Shown: positions 1 to 9,750, numbered from the stretch's first letter. The stretch is 24,986 bases of DNA from Nemertoderma westbladi (GCA_032718475.1 JAUCBJ010008030.1:1-24986); one strand, 5' to 3'. Translations and numbers: made by a program. The notes: a model not told the origin generated them from the letters alone.

Positions 1-29
1 CAGTACCCACTATTTTACAGTCAAAATAG

Positions 30-187
30 CCAAGTTGCTATAAAAGTTTCCGGCCAAGTTGCTGGTGAAGTTGCTGGTAAAGTTGCCACGTGTAAACATT
101 AAACAGCGATTAAATTAAATTGCTCCAAACACATTGCTAGTTGCCGAGAAAGTTGCTCTAAAAGTTGCCACGTGTAAACAGGCCTTT
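30..187. repeat. Transposon-end-like subrepeats
   Basis: The heptamer AAGTTGC recurs several times here. The longer motif GTTGCCACGTGTAAACA occurs twice (about 85-101 and 165-181). Motifs of this kind are often seen near the ends of non-autonomous DNA transposons in invertebrates, so this may be one end of such an element. No partner end or target duplication was found, so the family is left open. Confidence 0.35.
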
Positions 188-836
188 AGGACAGGGGGCA
201 TTGTTTTGTAGGGGCCATATCCTTTTTAATGGCCTTTTAAGTACATGGTCTAAAGTAGGCCATTTTGCTGCTATTAAAATTCAATAAACATGTCCACTTT
301 CAGTGAGAAATAGTAAATAAATTCAGAAAATAAAAAAAGTTAATGAAAATATAAATCGTAAGATCGATATTATGAAATGTAAGCAAATAAGACAATACCG
401 ATGGATCGTAATATTGTTATTTTCGCAGACTACATATTAAATTTAGAAATGAAGCGACATATTAAACACCTTTAACTAAGAATTATATTTTGTCATGAAA
501 TCGGCTATTTCTCCGCCGATTTTTGCTGGAATGATTTGAAATTTGTTCAGAAATGTTGACACTTGTTCAGAATACCTTTTGCACAAAAAGGCACTTTTGG
601 CCACAGCAGAGTGCCATTTTGTGGCCTATTTTTTTAATTATTTGGTTTGGCCATTTTTAAACACACCAGACGATAATTAGTACCACAAAAAATAACTTTC
701 AAATATAGTTTAAGATTTCAAAATGTTTCAGATTTAGTCATTAAAAACGTATGTTAATTCTAGGAAAAGTTAAGGGATTTGAATATTGAGTATTTCTGTG
801 AATACAGACTCAGACACACACGGGCACGATGTTACT
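188..836. other. AT-rich DNA, no gene seen
   Basis: No coding region, RNA gene or long repeat is recognisable. GGCC-containing words such as AATGGCC recur and resemble words in the satellite to the right, so part of this may be very diverged satellite flank. Confidence 0.5.
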
Positions 837-861
837 CCCCCCCCCCCCCCCCCCCCCCCCC
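837..861 (+). repeat. Homopolymer run of 25 C
   Basis: An uninterrupted C tract lies exactly where recognisable satellite sequence begins. Satellite monomers have a short C-rich stretch (CCCCCTCCCCTC type) at the equivalent place, so the run is probably an expansion of that stretch. Its exact length is prone to sequencing error. Confidence 0.9.
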
Positions 862-1334
862 AATACTTCCCAGTCCCACCGTTGTTAACAACAGTTATTG
901 TATCATATAATAAAAAATATAGGTCTACATCCACTGAAGTGCCCATCGTGAAGTGAAAACCCAAGTGAAGTGTGATATCAAGATTTCCTTAGAATATGCC
1001 CTGAAATTAGAAATACAGAGATATGAAATGGCCCTAAAACCTAAAACAAATATATTAAATGGCCTTCCCAGGAAAATACACCCATGTTAGATTGAGTTCA
1101 TAATCTACAGTTAATTACTTTAAATTTATTAACAGTGGCCCCTTTATAATATCAAAATATAAAATATGGCCCTAAATTCATAAATTAATTTTATTGATGT
1201 CTATTGGCAGAAATAGACTGGCAGACAGACATGTGTCAAACGGAAAAGACAGGGGGAAGGATAATTGGGATTACAATCAGAGATGTGAGGCAAAGGTGGC
1301 TTCTACTGCTTGCCTTGCCATTTGCCCATCGCCT

Positions 1335-1355
1335 TATAAGTTAATAATTAAAAGT
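1335..1355 (+). repeat. Left target-site duplication of LINE insertion
   Basis: TATAAGTTAATAAT followed by TAAAAGT. It matches 2381-2400 apart from one extra T. The same sequence occurs once, uninterrupted, in the other satellite monomers. Confidence 0.85.
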
Positions 1356-2380
1356 TGACGGTGACACAGAACCATTTGAAGTGTTATGGGGCGTCCTCCA
1401 AGGAGACACACTTGCACCATTCTTGTTCATTATTGTGGTTGACTATGTTCTACGCATGTCCTTAGATCATTATAATGATGATGGGGTGATGATAACTCCA
1501 CCTACTGGCTCCAGAAGTCGAGGAAATCCTGCCAAGTACCTAACTGATCTAGACTTTGCTGATGACTTATGGAGTACTCTCAGAATCATTAGAGGGAGCC
1601 CAACTGCTCCTCAGCTCATTAGAACATGCTGCTTCTAGTGTTGGTCTTTTTATTAACTCCAGAAAGACCAAAATTCTGACAGTTAACTTTGAAAGTCCTC
1701 AGCAAGTCTCTGATCGGATGAGTATAAGCTCAAAGGATGGTATGCTTGAGCATGTGGACGACTTCTGTTACCTGGGATCATGGATCCGGAAGTCAGGTGA
1801 GGACCTTCGAATACGTAAGGGAAAGGCATGGGCAGCCTTGAATAGGCTTTCCAGGATTTGGAAGTCACCGAGAATTAATCGGAAACTTAAGGTCCGATTA
1901 TTTAGAGCAGCAGTAGTTCCAGTACTCCTCTACGGGAGTCCATGCTGGGCTCTAACTGCTGAGGACACCAAATCTCTGGATGGCACATTCACAAGAATGC
2001 TACGCCGGGTTCATTGTGTCAAGAACAATGCACACATCTCCAACCAGACACTATATAACATTGGAGGTGTCTCATTGGTTCCCCCAAGCTTGACACTAGA
2101 ACAAAATCGCCTCCGCTTTGCAGGACATTGCTTTCGCCGTGAGGACCAGCCAGTGCATAATCTTGTACTTTGGCAGCCTCATGGAGTGAATAAGCATGGT
2201 GGACAGCCCATGACTTTCTTGAGACGCATCTTAAAGGACACTGGCCTTAAAGATGCGGATGATCTAGCAAATGTCATGGGTGATAGGGAGTTGTGGCGGT
2301 GCAATTTTGTTGACAAGCCGGCACAGCATTCTTAAAAATGCAGCTGCAATGCAGCATGCCGATCCTAGTAGTAGTAGTAG
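1356..2380 (+). mobile_element. 5'-truncated LINE insertion in satellite
   Basis: A 1025-bp non-LTR retrotransposon fragment sits inside monomer A1. It begins within the reverse transcriptase, ends in a (TAG)n tail at about 2366-2380, and is bounded by a 20/21-bp target duplication. 5' truncation, a short simple-repeat tail and target duplication are the known outcome of target-primed reverse transcription. The protein resembles RTE/Proto2-like elements, but the clade cannot be fixed without an alignment. Confidence 0.85.
1357..2335 (+). pseudogene. LINE reverse transcriptase, C-terminal part, frameshifted
   Basis: The first part (1357 to about 1567) reads in one frame with reverse transcriptase motifs GVLQGDTLAPFLFI and LDFADD, the latter being the F/YADD catalytic box with both aspartates present. 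Just after it the frame shifts. The remainder (about 1567-2335) continues with LSESLEGAQLLLSSLEHA, INSRKTK, a CYLGSWI segment, and the thumb and C-terminal region including LLYGSPCWALT, FAGHCFRR and the closing GDRELWRC. A single small indel explains the break. The 5' half of the element (endonuclease and first RT motifs) is absent because of truncation, so it cannot be active. The stop at 2333-2335 is a plausible natural ORF end, followed by a short 3' UTR and the (TAG)n tail. A shorter relative of the same C-terminus lies at 10017-10222. Confidence 0.85.
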
Positions 2381-2400
2381 TATAAGTTAATAATAAAAGT
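2381..2400 (+). repeat. Right target-site duplication of LINE insertion
   Basis: A 20-bp copy of the target, identical to the uninterrupted site in neighbouring monomers. It immediately follows the (TAG)n tail of the inserted element. Confidence 0.85.
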
Positions 2401-2417
2401 AAGTAATAATCGGTTTC

Positions 2418-2441
2418 GTAAGTGGCTTGTAAGCCGCTTAC
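2418..2441. repeat. Near-palindrome specific to A monomers
   Basis: GTAAGTGGCTT-GT-AAGCCGCTTAC. It has 11-bp arms with one mismatch and a 2-nt centre. The same element is at 3901-3924 in the other A unit. It is absent from all B units, where AGTAATAAT runs directly into AGTAAAGTG. Confidence 0.75.
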
Positions 2442-2672
2442 AAAAGGCATTATATTATTATGGTCGTAAAGTGAAATCCTTTTCCAGTTTCGTTATTTAT
2501 GATATGTTAAGCTGAAACTTGTGAAATCAGTACTATAGTACTTGTAAATTTCAAATTATATCAGGCTCAGCATATTATAGTTACCCCACTCCCCTCATAC
2601 CTCCCACCGTTGTTTACAGCAGTTATTGTATTATATAATAATAATATCCACCAAAATCCCAATTGAAGTTCG

Positions 2673-3504
2673 ATATCAAGATTTCCTTAGAATATTCCCT
2701 GAATTAGAAATACAGAGATATGAAATGGCCCTAAAACCTAAAACAAATATATTAAATGGCCTTCCTAGGAAAATACACCCATGTTAGATTGAGTTCATAA
2801 TCTACAGTTAATTATATTAAATTTATTAACAGTGGCCCCTTTATAATATCAAAATATAAAATATGGCCCTAAATTCATAAATTAATTTTATTGATGTCTA
2901 TTGGCAGAAATAGACTGGCAGACAGACATGTGTCAAACGGAAAAGGCAGGGGGAAGGATAATTGGGATTACAATCAGAGATGTGATGCAAAGGTGGCTTC
3001 TACTGCTTGCCTTGCCATTTGCCCATTGCCTTATAAGTTAATAATAAAAGTAAGTAATAATAGTAAAGTGAAATCCTCCTCCAGTTTCGTTATTTATGAT
3101 ACATTAAGCTGAAACTTGTGAAATCAATACTATATAATACAACCTGCGCTGCATCATTGGGGAGAAACTAATCCATAGGGCCTATGCAGATTTTTAAGTT
3201 TTTTATATGCAGTTTTAAATTTCATAAAATTTAAAACATTCGATATTTCATATTTTATAATCATTTTGACGTGACACCTGGCAATCAATATAGTAATAAT
3301 TAAGGTGCATAATACTAGCACAGGCACATTTTCCATTCAAAAACGTGCATTTATAATCTCTGTACCTGTAAATTTCAGATTATATCAGGCTCAGCATATT
3401 ATAGTTAACCCCCTCCCCTCATACCTCCCATACCGTTGTTAACAACAGTTATTGTATCATATAATAAAAATATAGGTCTACACCCAAATCCCAATTGAAG
3501 TGCG
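2673..3504 (+). repeat. Satellite monomer B1
   Basis: An 832-bp B-type unit. It has the extra B block (about 3128-3375, beginning near CTATATAATACAACCTGC) and lacks the A-specific insert. It is almost identical to the unit at 4156-4987. Confidence 0.85.
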
Positions 3505-4155
3505 ATATCAAGATTTCCTTAGAATATGCCCTGAATTAGAAATACAAAGATATGAAATGGCCCTAAAATATAAAACAAATATATTAAATGGCCTTCCTAG
3601 GAAAATACACCCATGTTAGATTGAGTTCATAATCTACAGTTAATTATATTAAATTTATTAACAGTGGCCCCTTTATAATATCAAAATATAAAATATGGCC
3701 CTAAATTTATAAATTAATTTTATTGATGTCTATTGGCAGAAATAGACTGGCAGACAGACATGTGTCAAACGGAAAAGGCAGGGGGAAGGATAATTGGGAT
3801 TACAATCAGAGATGTGAGGCAAAGGTGGCTTCTACTGCTTGCCTTGCCATTGACCCGTTGCCTTATAAGTTAATAATAAAAGTAAGTAATAATCGGTTTC
3901 GTAAGTGGCTTGTAAGCCGCTTACAAAAGGCATTATATTATTATGGTCGTAAAGTGAAATCCTTTTCCAGTTTCGTTATTTATGATATGTTAAGCTGAAA
4001 CTTGTGAAATCAGTACTGTAGTACTTGTAAATTTCAAATTATATCAGGCTCAGCATATTCTAGTTACCCAACTCCCCTCATACCTCCCACCGTTGTTTAC
4101 AGCAGTTATTGTATTATATAATAATAATATCCACCAAAATCCCAATTGAAGTTTG
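3505..4155 (+). repeat. Satellite monomer A2
   Basis: A 651-bp A-type unit with the A-specific block at about 3894-3949. Its copy of the LINE target site (about 3864-3883) is uninterrupted, so it serves as the empty-site reference for the insertion in A1. Confidence 0.85.
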
Positions 4156-4987
4156 ATATCAAGATTTCCTTAGAATATTCCCTGAATTAGAAATACAGAG
4201 ATATGAAATGGCCCTAAAACCTAGAACAAATATATTAAATGGCCTTCCTAGGAAAATACACCCATGTTAGATTGAGTTCATAATCTACAGTTAATTATAT
4301 TAAATTTATTAACAGTGGCCCCTTTATAATATCAAAATATAAAATATGGCCCTAAATTCATAAATTAATTTTATTGATGTCAATTGGCAGAAATAGACTG
4401 GCAGACAGACATGTGTCAAACGGAAAAGGCAGGGGGAAGGATAATTGGGATTACAATCAGAGATGTGAGGCAAAGGTGGCTTCTACTGCTTGCCTTGCCA
4501 TTTGCCCATTGCCTTATAAGTTAATAATAAAAGTAAGTAATAATAGTAAAGTGAAATCCTCCTCCAGTTTCGTTATTTATGATACGTTAAGCTGAAACTT
4601 GTGAAATCAATACTATATAATACAACCTGCGCTGCATCATTGGGGAGAAACTGATCCATAGGGCCTATGCAGATTTTTAAGTTTTTTATATGCAGTTTTA
4701 AATTTCATAAAATTTAAAACCTTCGATATTTCATATTTTATAATCATTTTGACGTGACACCTGGCAATCAATATAGTAATAATTAAGGTGCATAATACTA
4801 GCACAGGCACATTTTCCATTCAAAAACGTGCATTTATAATCTCTGTACCTGTAAATTTCAGATTATATCAGGCTCAGCATATTATAGTTAACCCCCTCCC
4901 CTCATACCTCCCATACCGTTGTTAACAACAGTTATTGTATCATATAATAAAAATATAGGTCTACACCCAAATCCCAATTGAAGTGCG
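4156..4987 (+). repeat. Satellite monomer B2
   Basis: An 832-bp B-type unit exactly one dimer (1483 bp) downstream of B1. It differs from B1 by scattered single bases. Confidence 0.85.
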
Positions 4988-5809
4988 ATATCAAGATTTC
5001 CTTAGAATATGCCCTGAATTAGAAATACAAAGATATGAAATGGCCCTAAAATATAAAACAAATATATTAAATGGCCTTCCTAGGAAAATACACCCATGTT
5101 AGATTGAGTTCATAATCTACAGTTAATTATATTAAATTTATTAACAGTGGCCCCTTTATAATATCAAAATATAAAATATGGCCCTAAATTCATAAATTAA
5201 TTTTATTGATGTCTATTGGCAGAAATAGACTGGCAGACACAGACATGTGTCAAACGGAAAAGGCAGGGGGAAGTATAATTGGGATTACAATCAGAGATGT
5301 GAGGCAAAGGTGGCTTCTACTGCTTGCCTTGCCATTTTCCCATCGCCTTATAAGTTAATAATAAAAGTAAGTAATAATAGTAAAGTGAAATTCTCCTCCA
5401 GTTTCGTTATTTATGATATGTTAAGCTGAAACTTGTGAAATCAATACTATATAATACAACCTGCGCTGCATCATTGGGGAGAAAATGATCCATATGCAGA
5501 TTTTTAAGTTTTTTATATGCAGTTTTAAATTTCACAAAATTTAAAACCTTCGATATTTCATATTTTATAATCATTTTGACGTGATACCTGGCAATCATTA
5601 TAGTAATAATTAAGGTGCATAATACTAGCTCAGGCACATTTTCCATACAAAAACGTGCATTTATAATCTCTGTACCTGTAAATTTCAGATTATATCAGGC
5701 TCAGCCTATTATAGTTAACCCCCTCCCCTCATACCTCCCATACCGTTGTTTACAGCAGTTATTGTATTATATAATAAATAATATCCACCAAAATCCCAAT
5801 TGAAGTGCG
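4988..5809 (+). repeat. Satellite monomer B3
   Basis: An 822-bp B-type unit that directly follows another B, breaking the A-B alternation at the array edge. It has more private changes than B1 and B2, for example an added AC before the ACAGACATGTG word and a lost segment near 5492. This fits less efficient homogenisation at an array end. Confidence 0.85.
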
Positions 5810-6012
5810 ATATCAAGATTTCCTTAGAATATTCCCTGAATTAGAAATACAGAGATATGAAATGGCCCTAAAACCCAAAACAAACATATTAAATGGCCTT
5901 CCTAGGAAAATACACTCATGTTAGATTGAGTTCATATTGTACAGTTAAATTACATTAAATTTATTAACAGTGGCCCTATCAAAATATATAAAATGACCTT
6001 TTAGATTTACAG
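5810..6012 (+). repeat. Partial terminal satellite monomer
   Basis: The array ends with about 200 bp of a further monomer that becomes increasingly diverged and is truncated near 6012, close to the foldback structure. Confidence 0.75.
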
Positions 6013-6061
6013 TAAATATATTGCAGCCAATTGGAAAATATAATTTGGCAATTGGCAATTA

Positions 6062-6512
6062 CGATTCCCCGTACTTAGTTCCAATTTAAGCCTCATGCGA
6101 ATTTAGTTCCAATGGAAAAGAATTTAGTTCCAATGGAAACGAATTTAGTTCCAAATTTGGCGAATTTATTTCCAATTTAGGCGAACTTAGTTCCAATCGC
6201 ACATTTTCAAAGGCGAACTTATGTAGTTCCAATTAAAACTAAATTCGCTTCCATTGGAACTAAATTCGCATCCATTGGAACTAAATTCGCATGCATTGGA
6301 ACTAAATTCGCATCCATTGGAACTAATTCACATCCATTGGAACTAAATTCGCTTCCATTGGAACTAAGTTCGTTTTGATATTCTGGGATTGGAACTAAGT
6401 TCGCCTCGATTGGAACTAAGTTCGCTTTGTAAAATTTATTTTGGAACTAAATGCGTTTCAATTGGAACTACATAAGTTCGCCTTTGAAAATGTGCGATTG
6501 GAACTAAGTTCG
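6062..6512. repeat. Foldback element with 53-bp perfect arms
   Basis: Positions 6182-6234 and 6460-6512 are perfect reverse complements over 53 bp. The loop between them is a tandem array of a 21-bp unit (ACTAAATTCGCATCCATTGG plus A), about 6-10 copies, degenerate toward the right. The left flank (6068-6181) carries the same unit in the opposite orientation (repeated TTAGTTCCAAT words), so the pairing region is effectively longer. There is no coding capacity. The structure resembles Foldback-type elements or a palindrome grown by replication slippage. Confidence 0.85.
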
Positions 6513-6536
6513 TGCTAGCCTTATGAGTTACCAGTG

Positions 6537-6730
6537 GAGCACGTGCCTTTTAGTAGAAGCCACATTCAGCGTCACACCTCTGATTGTAGTTTAGGAATGT
6601 AATTTTGTAAATTTAGGGCCATTTTTTATATTTTTATATTTTGTTAGGGCCACTATTAATAAATTTAATGTAATTTAACTGTACAATATGAACACAATCT
6701 AACACGGATGTGTTTTCCTTGGAAGGCTAT
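6537..6730 (-). repeat. Diverged inverted satellite fragment
   Basis: Read on the minus strand this matches satellite monomer sequence. 6640-6730 pairs with the segment at about 5895-5990 (for example AATAAATTTAATGTAATTTA). 6555-6600 matches the monomer segment with AATCAGAG and GGCTTCTACT. An internal stretch present in the plus-strand monomers is deleted. The satellite is therefore head-to-head across the foldback. Confidence 0.75.
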
Positions 6731-6895
6731 TTAAAAGGAAGTGGCCCATTCAAGACAATGTCTCATTTGAGCCACTTAAATGTAAAATGGCCCTCAGTAA
6801 ACAATGTTTGTAAGGGCCATTTAAAAGGAAGTGGCCCATTTAAGACAATGTCTCATTTGAGCCACTTAAATGTAAAATGGCCCTAGATGGCAATA
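6731..6895 (+). repeat. 90-bp direct repeat with internal hairpin
   Basis: Two copies 90 bp apart (GTGGCCCATT at 6741 and 6831). Each can fold: AAGTGGC pairs with GCCACTT, with a nested AGAC-AAT-GTCT stem inside. No protein is encoded. Confidence 0.7.
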
Positions 6896-7200
6896 GATAC
6901 GACTTGATTTCTACATCTTGTTTCTCGCTTTACATGTGTTTTACGTTGGTTCTGAATTCATTGGAATAAATAAAAACGGCTTTAGACATTTCAAATTGTA
7001 TTTTTCGGAGATGTGTGCCAAATTAATAATAAACAAAACTAATAACAAAATTTTAATAAAAAAAACTTCCCAAGAAATTGGAACATTTATAATCAGCGCC
7101 CCAGAAAACCTAAAAATGTGATTTTAAGCACGCTAATAAGAGTAAATTTTTTATTATTATTTCCGGTATGAATAGGGTTAAAGGTGTAAAAAGGGTAAAA
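6896..7200. other. AT-rich spacer, no gene seen
   Basis: This separates the second and third copies of the hairpin repeat. A 67-codon open stretch at 6918-7121 has no recognisable motif and is low-complexity (Asn, Ile and Lys rich). I regard it as chance. Confidence 0.5.
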
Positions 7201-7320
7201 AGTTAAAGTGGCCCATTCAAGACAATGTCTCATTGGAGCCACTTAAATGGCCCTCAGTAGACACTGTTCCTAAGGGCCATTTAAATTGGTATGGGTCCTT
7301 CAAGACAAATCTCCCATTGG
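7201..7320 (+). repeat. Further dispersed copies of the hairpin repeat
   Basis: A third copy starts with GTGGCCCATT at 7209. A fourth, more decayed copy starts near 7289 (GGTCCTTCAAGACAA). The AAGTGGC/GCCACTT stem is kept in the third copy. Confidence 0.6.
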
Positions 7321-7955
7321 ATACACGCAATGAAGGAACTGTCATATCATATCATAGCATAGCATAGTATAATACCATGGCATACATACATAACATAACA
7401 TAATGCATAACTATATAATAATTCAGCTTGTCGAGAGACAATGACAAATATAGAATAGGCCCTATAACAATATTATAGATATAGAATAATAATGAAATTT
7501 ATAGAGGCACATAAATAATGGCTATAATAATGTAGCACATACTGAATTTGTAAGGCTGAAGTGTTTTCAATACTAACTGCTAATGGATTATATTCCTGTC
7601 ACTAGAATATCGTTTCTAGTAGTCGTGAAATGTTAGGATACATACCTAACATAACATCTACAGTTAGTTATCATAGCATGCATAGCATACATCTTATATC
7701 AGCAAACCAAACATAAACTGTAACATGCCCTAAGACTAAGGGTCGGACGATACCATGCCAAGCATAGTTATATACCATACCATACATACCTTAAATAGCA
7801 TGCAACATTGTAATCCTAAAGTATATTTCCTTGTTTTTTAGGTTTCAAACTATGTTTTGTTAAACTGTAGTGGCCGCTAAATGAATCAAGTTTCCATAAC
7901 TATTCATGTGTATTCATGTTGTATTTGTGCAAATTATCAAACCTTCCTTCCGTTT
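7321..7955. other. Simple-sequence-rich DNA, no gene
   Basis: Dominated by imperfect CATAG, CATAC and CATAT words, especially 7345-7420 and 7660-7800. No open frame or RNA gene is recognisable. Confidence 0.5.
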
Positions 7956-8183
7956 GGCACAGCTTAGTGAAGTACAAGAGACGGCGAAGCACATAATAAC
8001 AAAGAATCGAATATAGTGGCTGCAGATATGGTTTGACAGATGGGAGCTAGGTATAATAGGTAGTATTTCAAGGTCTACCTTTTTTTTTTGCCTGAGCCGC
8101 TAGCGGAATGGTAAGAGCGCCAAAATGGCGGTCACCACTTCGATCCCATCTGGACGTCATTCTCGACTTTGCTAAGCTGTGCC
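7956..8183. repeat. Segment flanked by 18-bp inverted repeats
   Basis: GGCACAGCTTAGTGAAGT at 7956-7973 is the reverse complement of 8166-8183 with two mismatches. It encloses the tRNA-like sequence at 8094-8155. This could be a small non-autonomous element, but no flanking target duplication was confirmed. Confidence 0.35.
8094..8155 (+). ncRNA. Candidate tRNA-derived SINE head
   Basis: A box-like TAGCGGAATGG (8101-8111) fits TRGYNNANNGG. B box-like CTTCGATCC (8138-8146) matches the TTCGA core with one mismatch at its first base. CGCCAAAATGGCG between them forms a short anticodon-stem-like hairpin. The A-to-B spacing (37 nt between box starts) is a little short for an intact tRNA, so a tRNA pseudogene or tRNA-derived SINE with RNA polymerase III promoter boxes is more likely than a functional tRNA. 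Confidence 0.4.
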
Positions 8184-8649
8184 CAACAAAAGTTATAATA
8201 ATTATTCATGAATCAATAATTATTGCTGTTCAATTTATTTCAGGGAAATTAGTTGAGTAGACACATATGTAATTATCAGATTCTGCATTTTTGCACTTCT
8301 GTTTCTCGCTACTTTTCCTTGTTTCGGCGTCTATATTCTACCTATATTATTTTTTTTTAAAGAAAACTCTATAATTAGAGTCATTGTGTCAATTATTTTC
8401 TTCCACCACTGCGTGGAACATCGTGGTATTTATTGCTATTTCAAAATATATTTTAGAAGGAAAAAAGTTCTGGAAGGGCCATACCTCACTACTTGTTAAT
8501 TAGAGCCCCCTAGTGGATCATATTAGTATTTCATTTACATCTAAGCAAGTTTGTTGGGTATGCTCAAAAGTTATATATTCGCACTGGCCCTTATCGGCCA
8601 ATGCATATATATATATATATATATAAAATAAATCATGTGACACCGAGAT
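8184..8649. other. AT-rich DNA with a TA microsatellite
   Basis: A (TA)n run lies at about 8605-8625. The 5' LTR and leader of the BEL element should be near here, but I found no sequence repeated to the right of that element, so no LTR can be called. Confidence 0.45.
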
Positions 8650-8780
8650 ATGGAGGGGACCATTACCCCCGATGATATATATTACGCAGGGAAAGTCGAC
8701 GAACCCGAGAGGCGAAGCACAATCAAGACCAAAGGAGCCTGCATCCGTGGCAACACTCATCGACGCATGGATGTACAGCA

Positions 8781-8957
8781 ATGAGATTCTCACGAAAAAA
8801 TCTCACACAGGCGGAGTGCCTGAAATACCTACAAGTCTACACAGGGGGGCCAGCCTACGACGTGAGGCAATATCAGGGAATCGAAGGAGGATTTACAACG
8901 GCATGGAGAGCCTTGGATAGGGAATTTGGCCATCCGGTGAAGATCATCCCTAGTAGC
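8781..8957 (+). pseudogene. BEL/Pao gag, N-terminal part
   Basis: The frame gives LTQAECLKYLQVYTGGPA, then FTTAWRALDREFGHPVKII. This is the DUF1759-type gag pattern of Pao/BEL elements: a short helix ending in Y-TG-A, then A-LD-EFG-P-K. An upstream frame (8672-8800) may hold the preceding gag portion, but it is out of phase and has no clear motif, so at least one frameshift lies near 8780. The frame leaves gag similarity at about 8957, where foreign sequence begins. Similarity resumes about 2.2 kb later at 11191. In the intact protein this would be part of the capsid-like structural polyprotein. Confidence 0.65.
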
Positions 8958-9644
8958 ACACCAACGTTCACCTCACGTTTAGAATAGTTCTAATAACGTG
9001 GATAACGTTGTTCTGATAACGTTCTAGGTGCGTTCACGGTACACGTTCATCTAGGAAGGGATTTGTCCCGCTCAAAAAACGTTGATTCGACGTCATCTTA
9101 TAAACGTTAGATATTCGTTATAAAATGGTCCGTTCAACTAATTATTTACCGAACTCCTTTTGAACGGTTTAATATTGTTTTGAAAAGGTTCAATAATGGT
9201 TCCTTCCAACGTTCAAAACTGTTGGTTTGAACTGTGCTTGAACTAAAAGTGTGGTTCAAATATATAATTTCGAACGAATATTTAACCACTGCTGAATAGC
9301 TGTCAATCATTCACTATTAAATGATAATATGGCAAAATGCCCCCCCCCCCCCTGGACAACTGACCACCGCTGTTAGTGTAACGATTTGTATACTGCATGA
9401 CTGCAGCAAAAGTAAATCAACTGAACATGAAAACAAACATTTGCTTGTTGAAATAACACCACAAGTTTATATTGAATATTACCACTACTTACTTTATCAC
9501 AAATATACCGAATTTACCGAACATGAGAAACATGGAAAGAAATATAACAAGGAGATAAATCAAATAGGAAATACATAATATATCATTAAGGTAAAAGTTA
9601 AATATATAAGTCTAGAGTTAATTATTACAGAGTTGGAGTACTGT

Positions 9645-9750
9645 GTAATGATATCTTTCTCTGGGTAGCATTCCTTCGTTTTCTCCTGAATTTTGTAGCT
9701 AGTCGAATCCCCACACTCACTCCATCCATAATAAATTGCCTTTCCCAGCT
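9645..9750 (-). other. Exon-like stretch, thrombospondin-1-like reading
   Basis: On the minus strand a pyrimidine-rich tract ending in TTTTTGTTACAG (a good splice acceptor) precedes an open stretch. It reads GKAIYYGWSECGDSTSY, with a further cysteine after an EKTKEC segment. GWSEC plus a later Q-x-x-T-x-E-C is loosely like a thrombospondin type-1 repeat, but the family's first tryptophans and most cysteines are absent. No convincing donor site follows. It may be chance. Confidence 0.15.

Larger units (their letters stand above)
975..2672 (+). repeat. Satellite monomer A1 (with LINE insertion)
   Basis: A-type monomer of about 653 bp interrupted by a 1025-bp LINE fragment at 1356-2380. It has the A-specific block (about 2411-2466) and lacks the B-specific block that contains CAACCTGCGCTGCATC. 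Confidence 0.85.
862..6012 (+). repeat. Higher-order satellite array, A/B monomers
   Basis: Using the shared word ATATCAAGATTTCC as anchor, units begin at 975, 2673, 3505, 4156, 4988 and 5810. Spacings are 1698 (653 once the LINE insertion and duplicated target are removed), 832, 651, 832 and 822. The order is A-B-A-B-B-partial, with an A+B dimer of 1483 bp. Corresponding monomers in successive dimers differ at only a handful of positions, whereas A and B differ by large blocks, so the dimer is the unit of recent amplification. Short ORFs of about 60-90 codons recur in each unit but show no recognisable protein. They are conserved no better than the DNA around them. Confidence 0.9.

Noticed and set aside
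2891-5429. Recurring 60-91 codon ORFs in the satellite monomers (2891-3112, 3723-3998, 4374-4595, 5247-5429, and minus-strand ones at 3154-3336, 4637-4819, 5407-5646)
   Set aside because: They repeat only because the satellite repeats. The copies are as conserved outside the ORFs as inside, they match no family, and their ends change with the A/B blocks.
9321-9578. 85-codon ORF with a proline run
   Set aside because: The prolines come from a 13-C homopolymer. The rest has no motif and lies inside an apparently non-coding insert.
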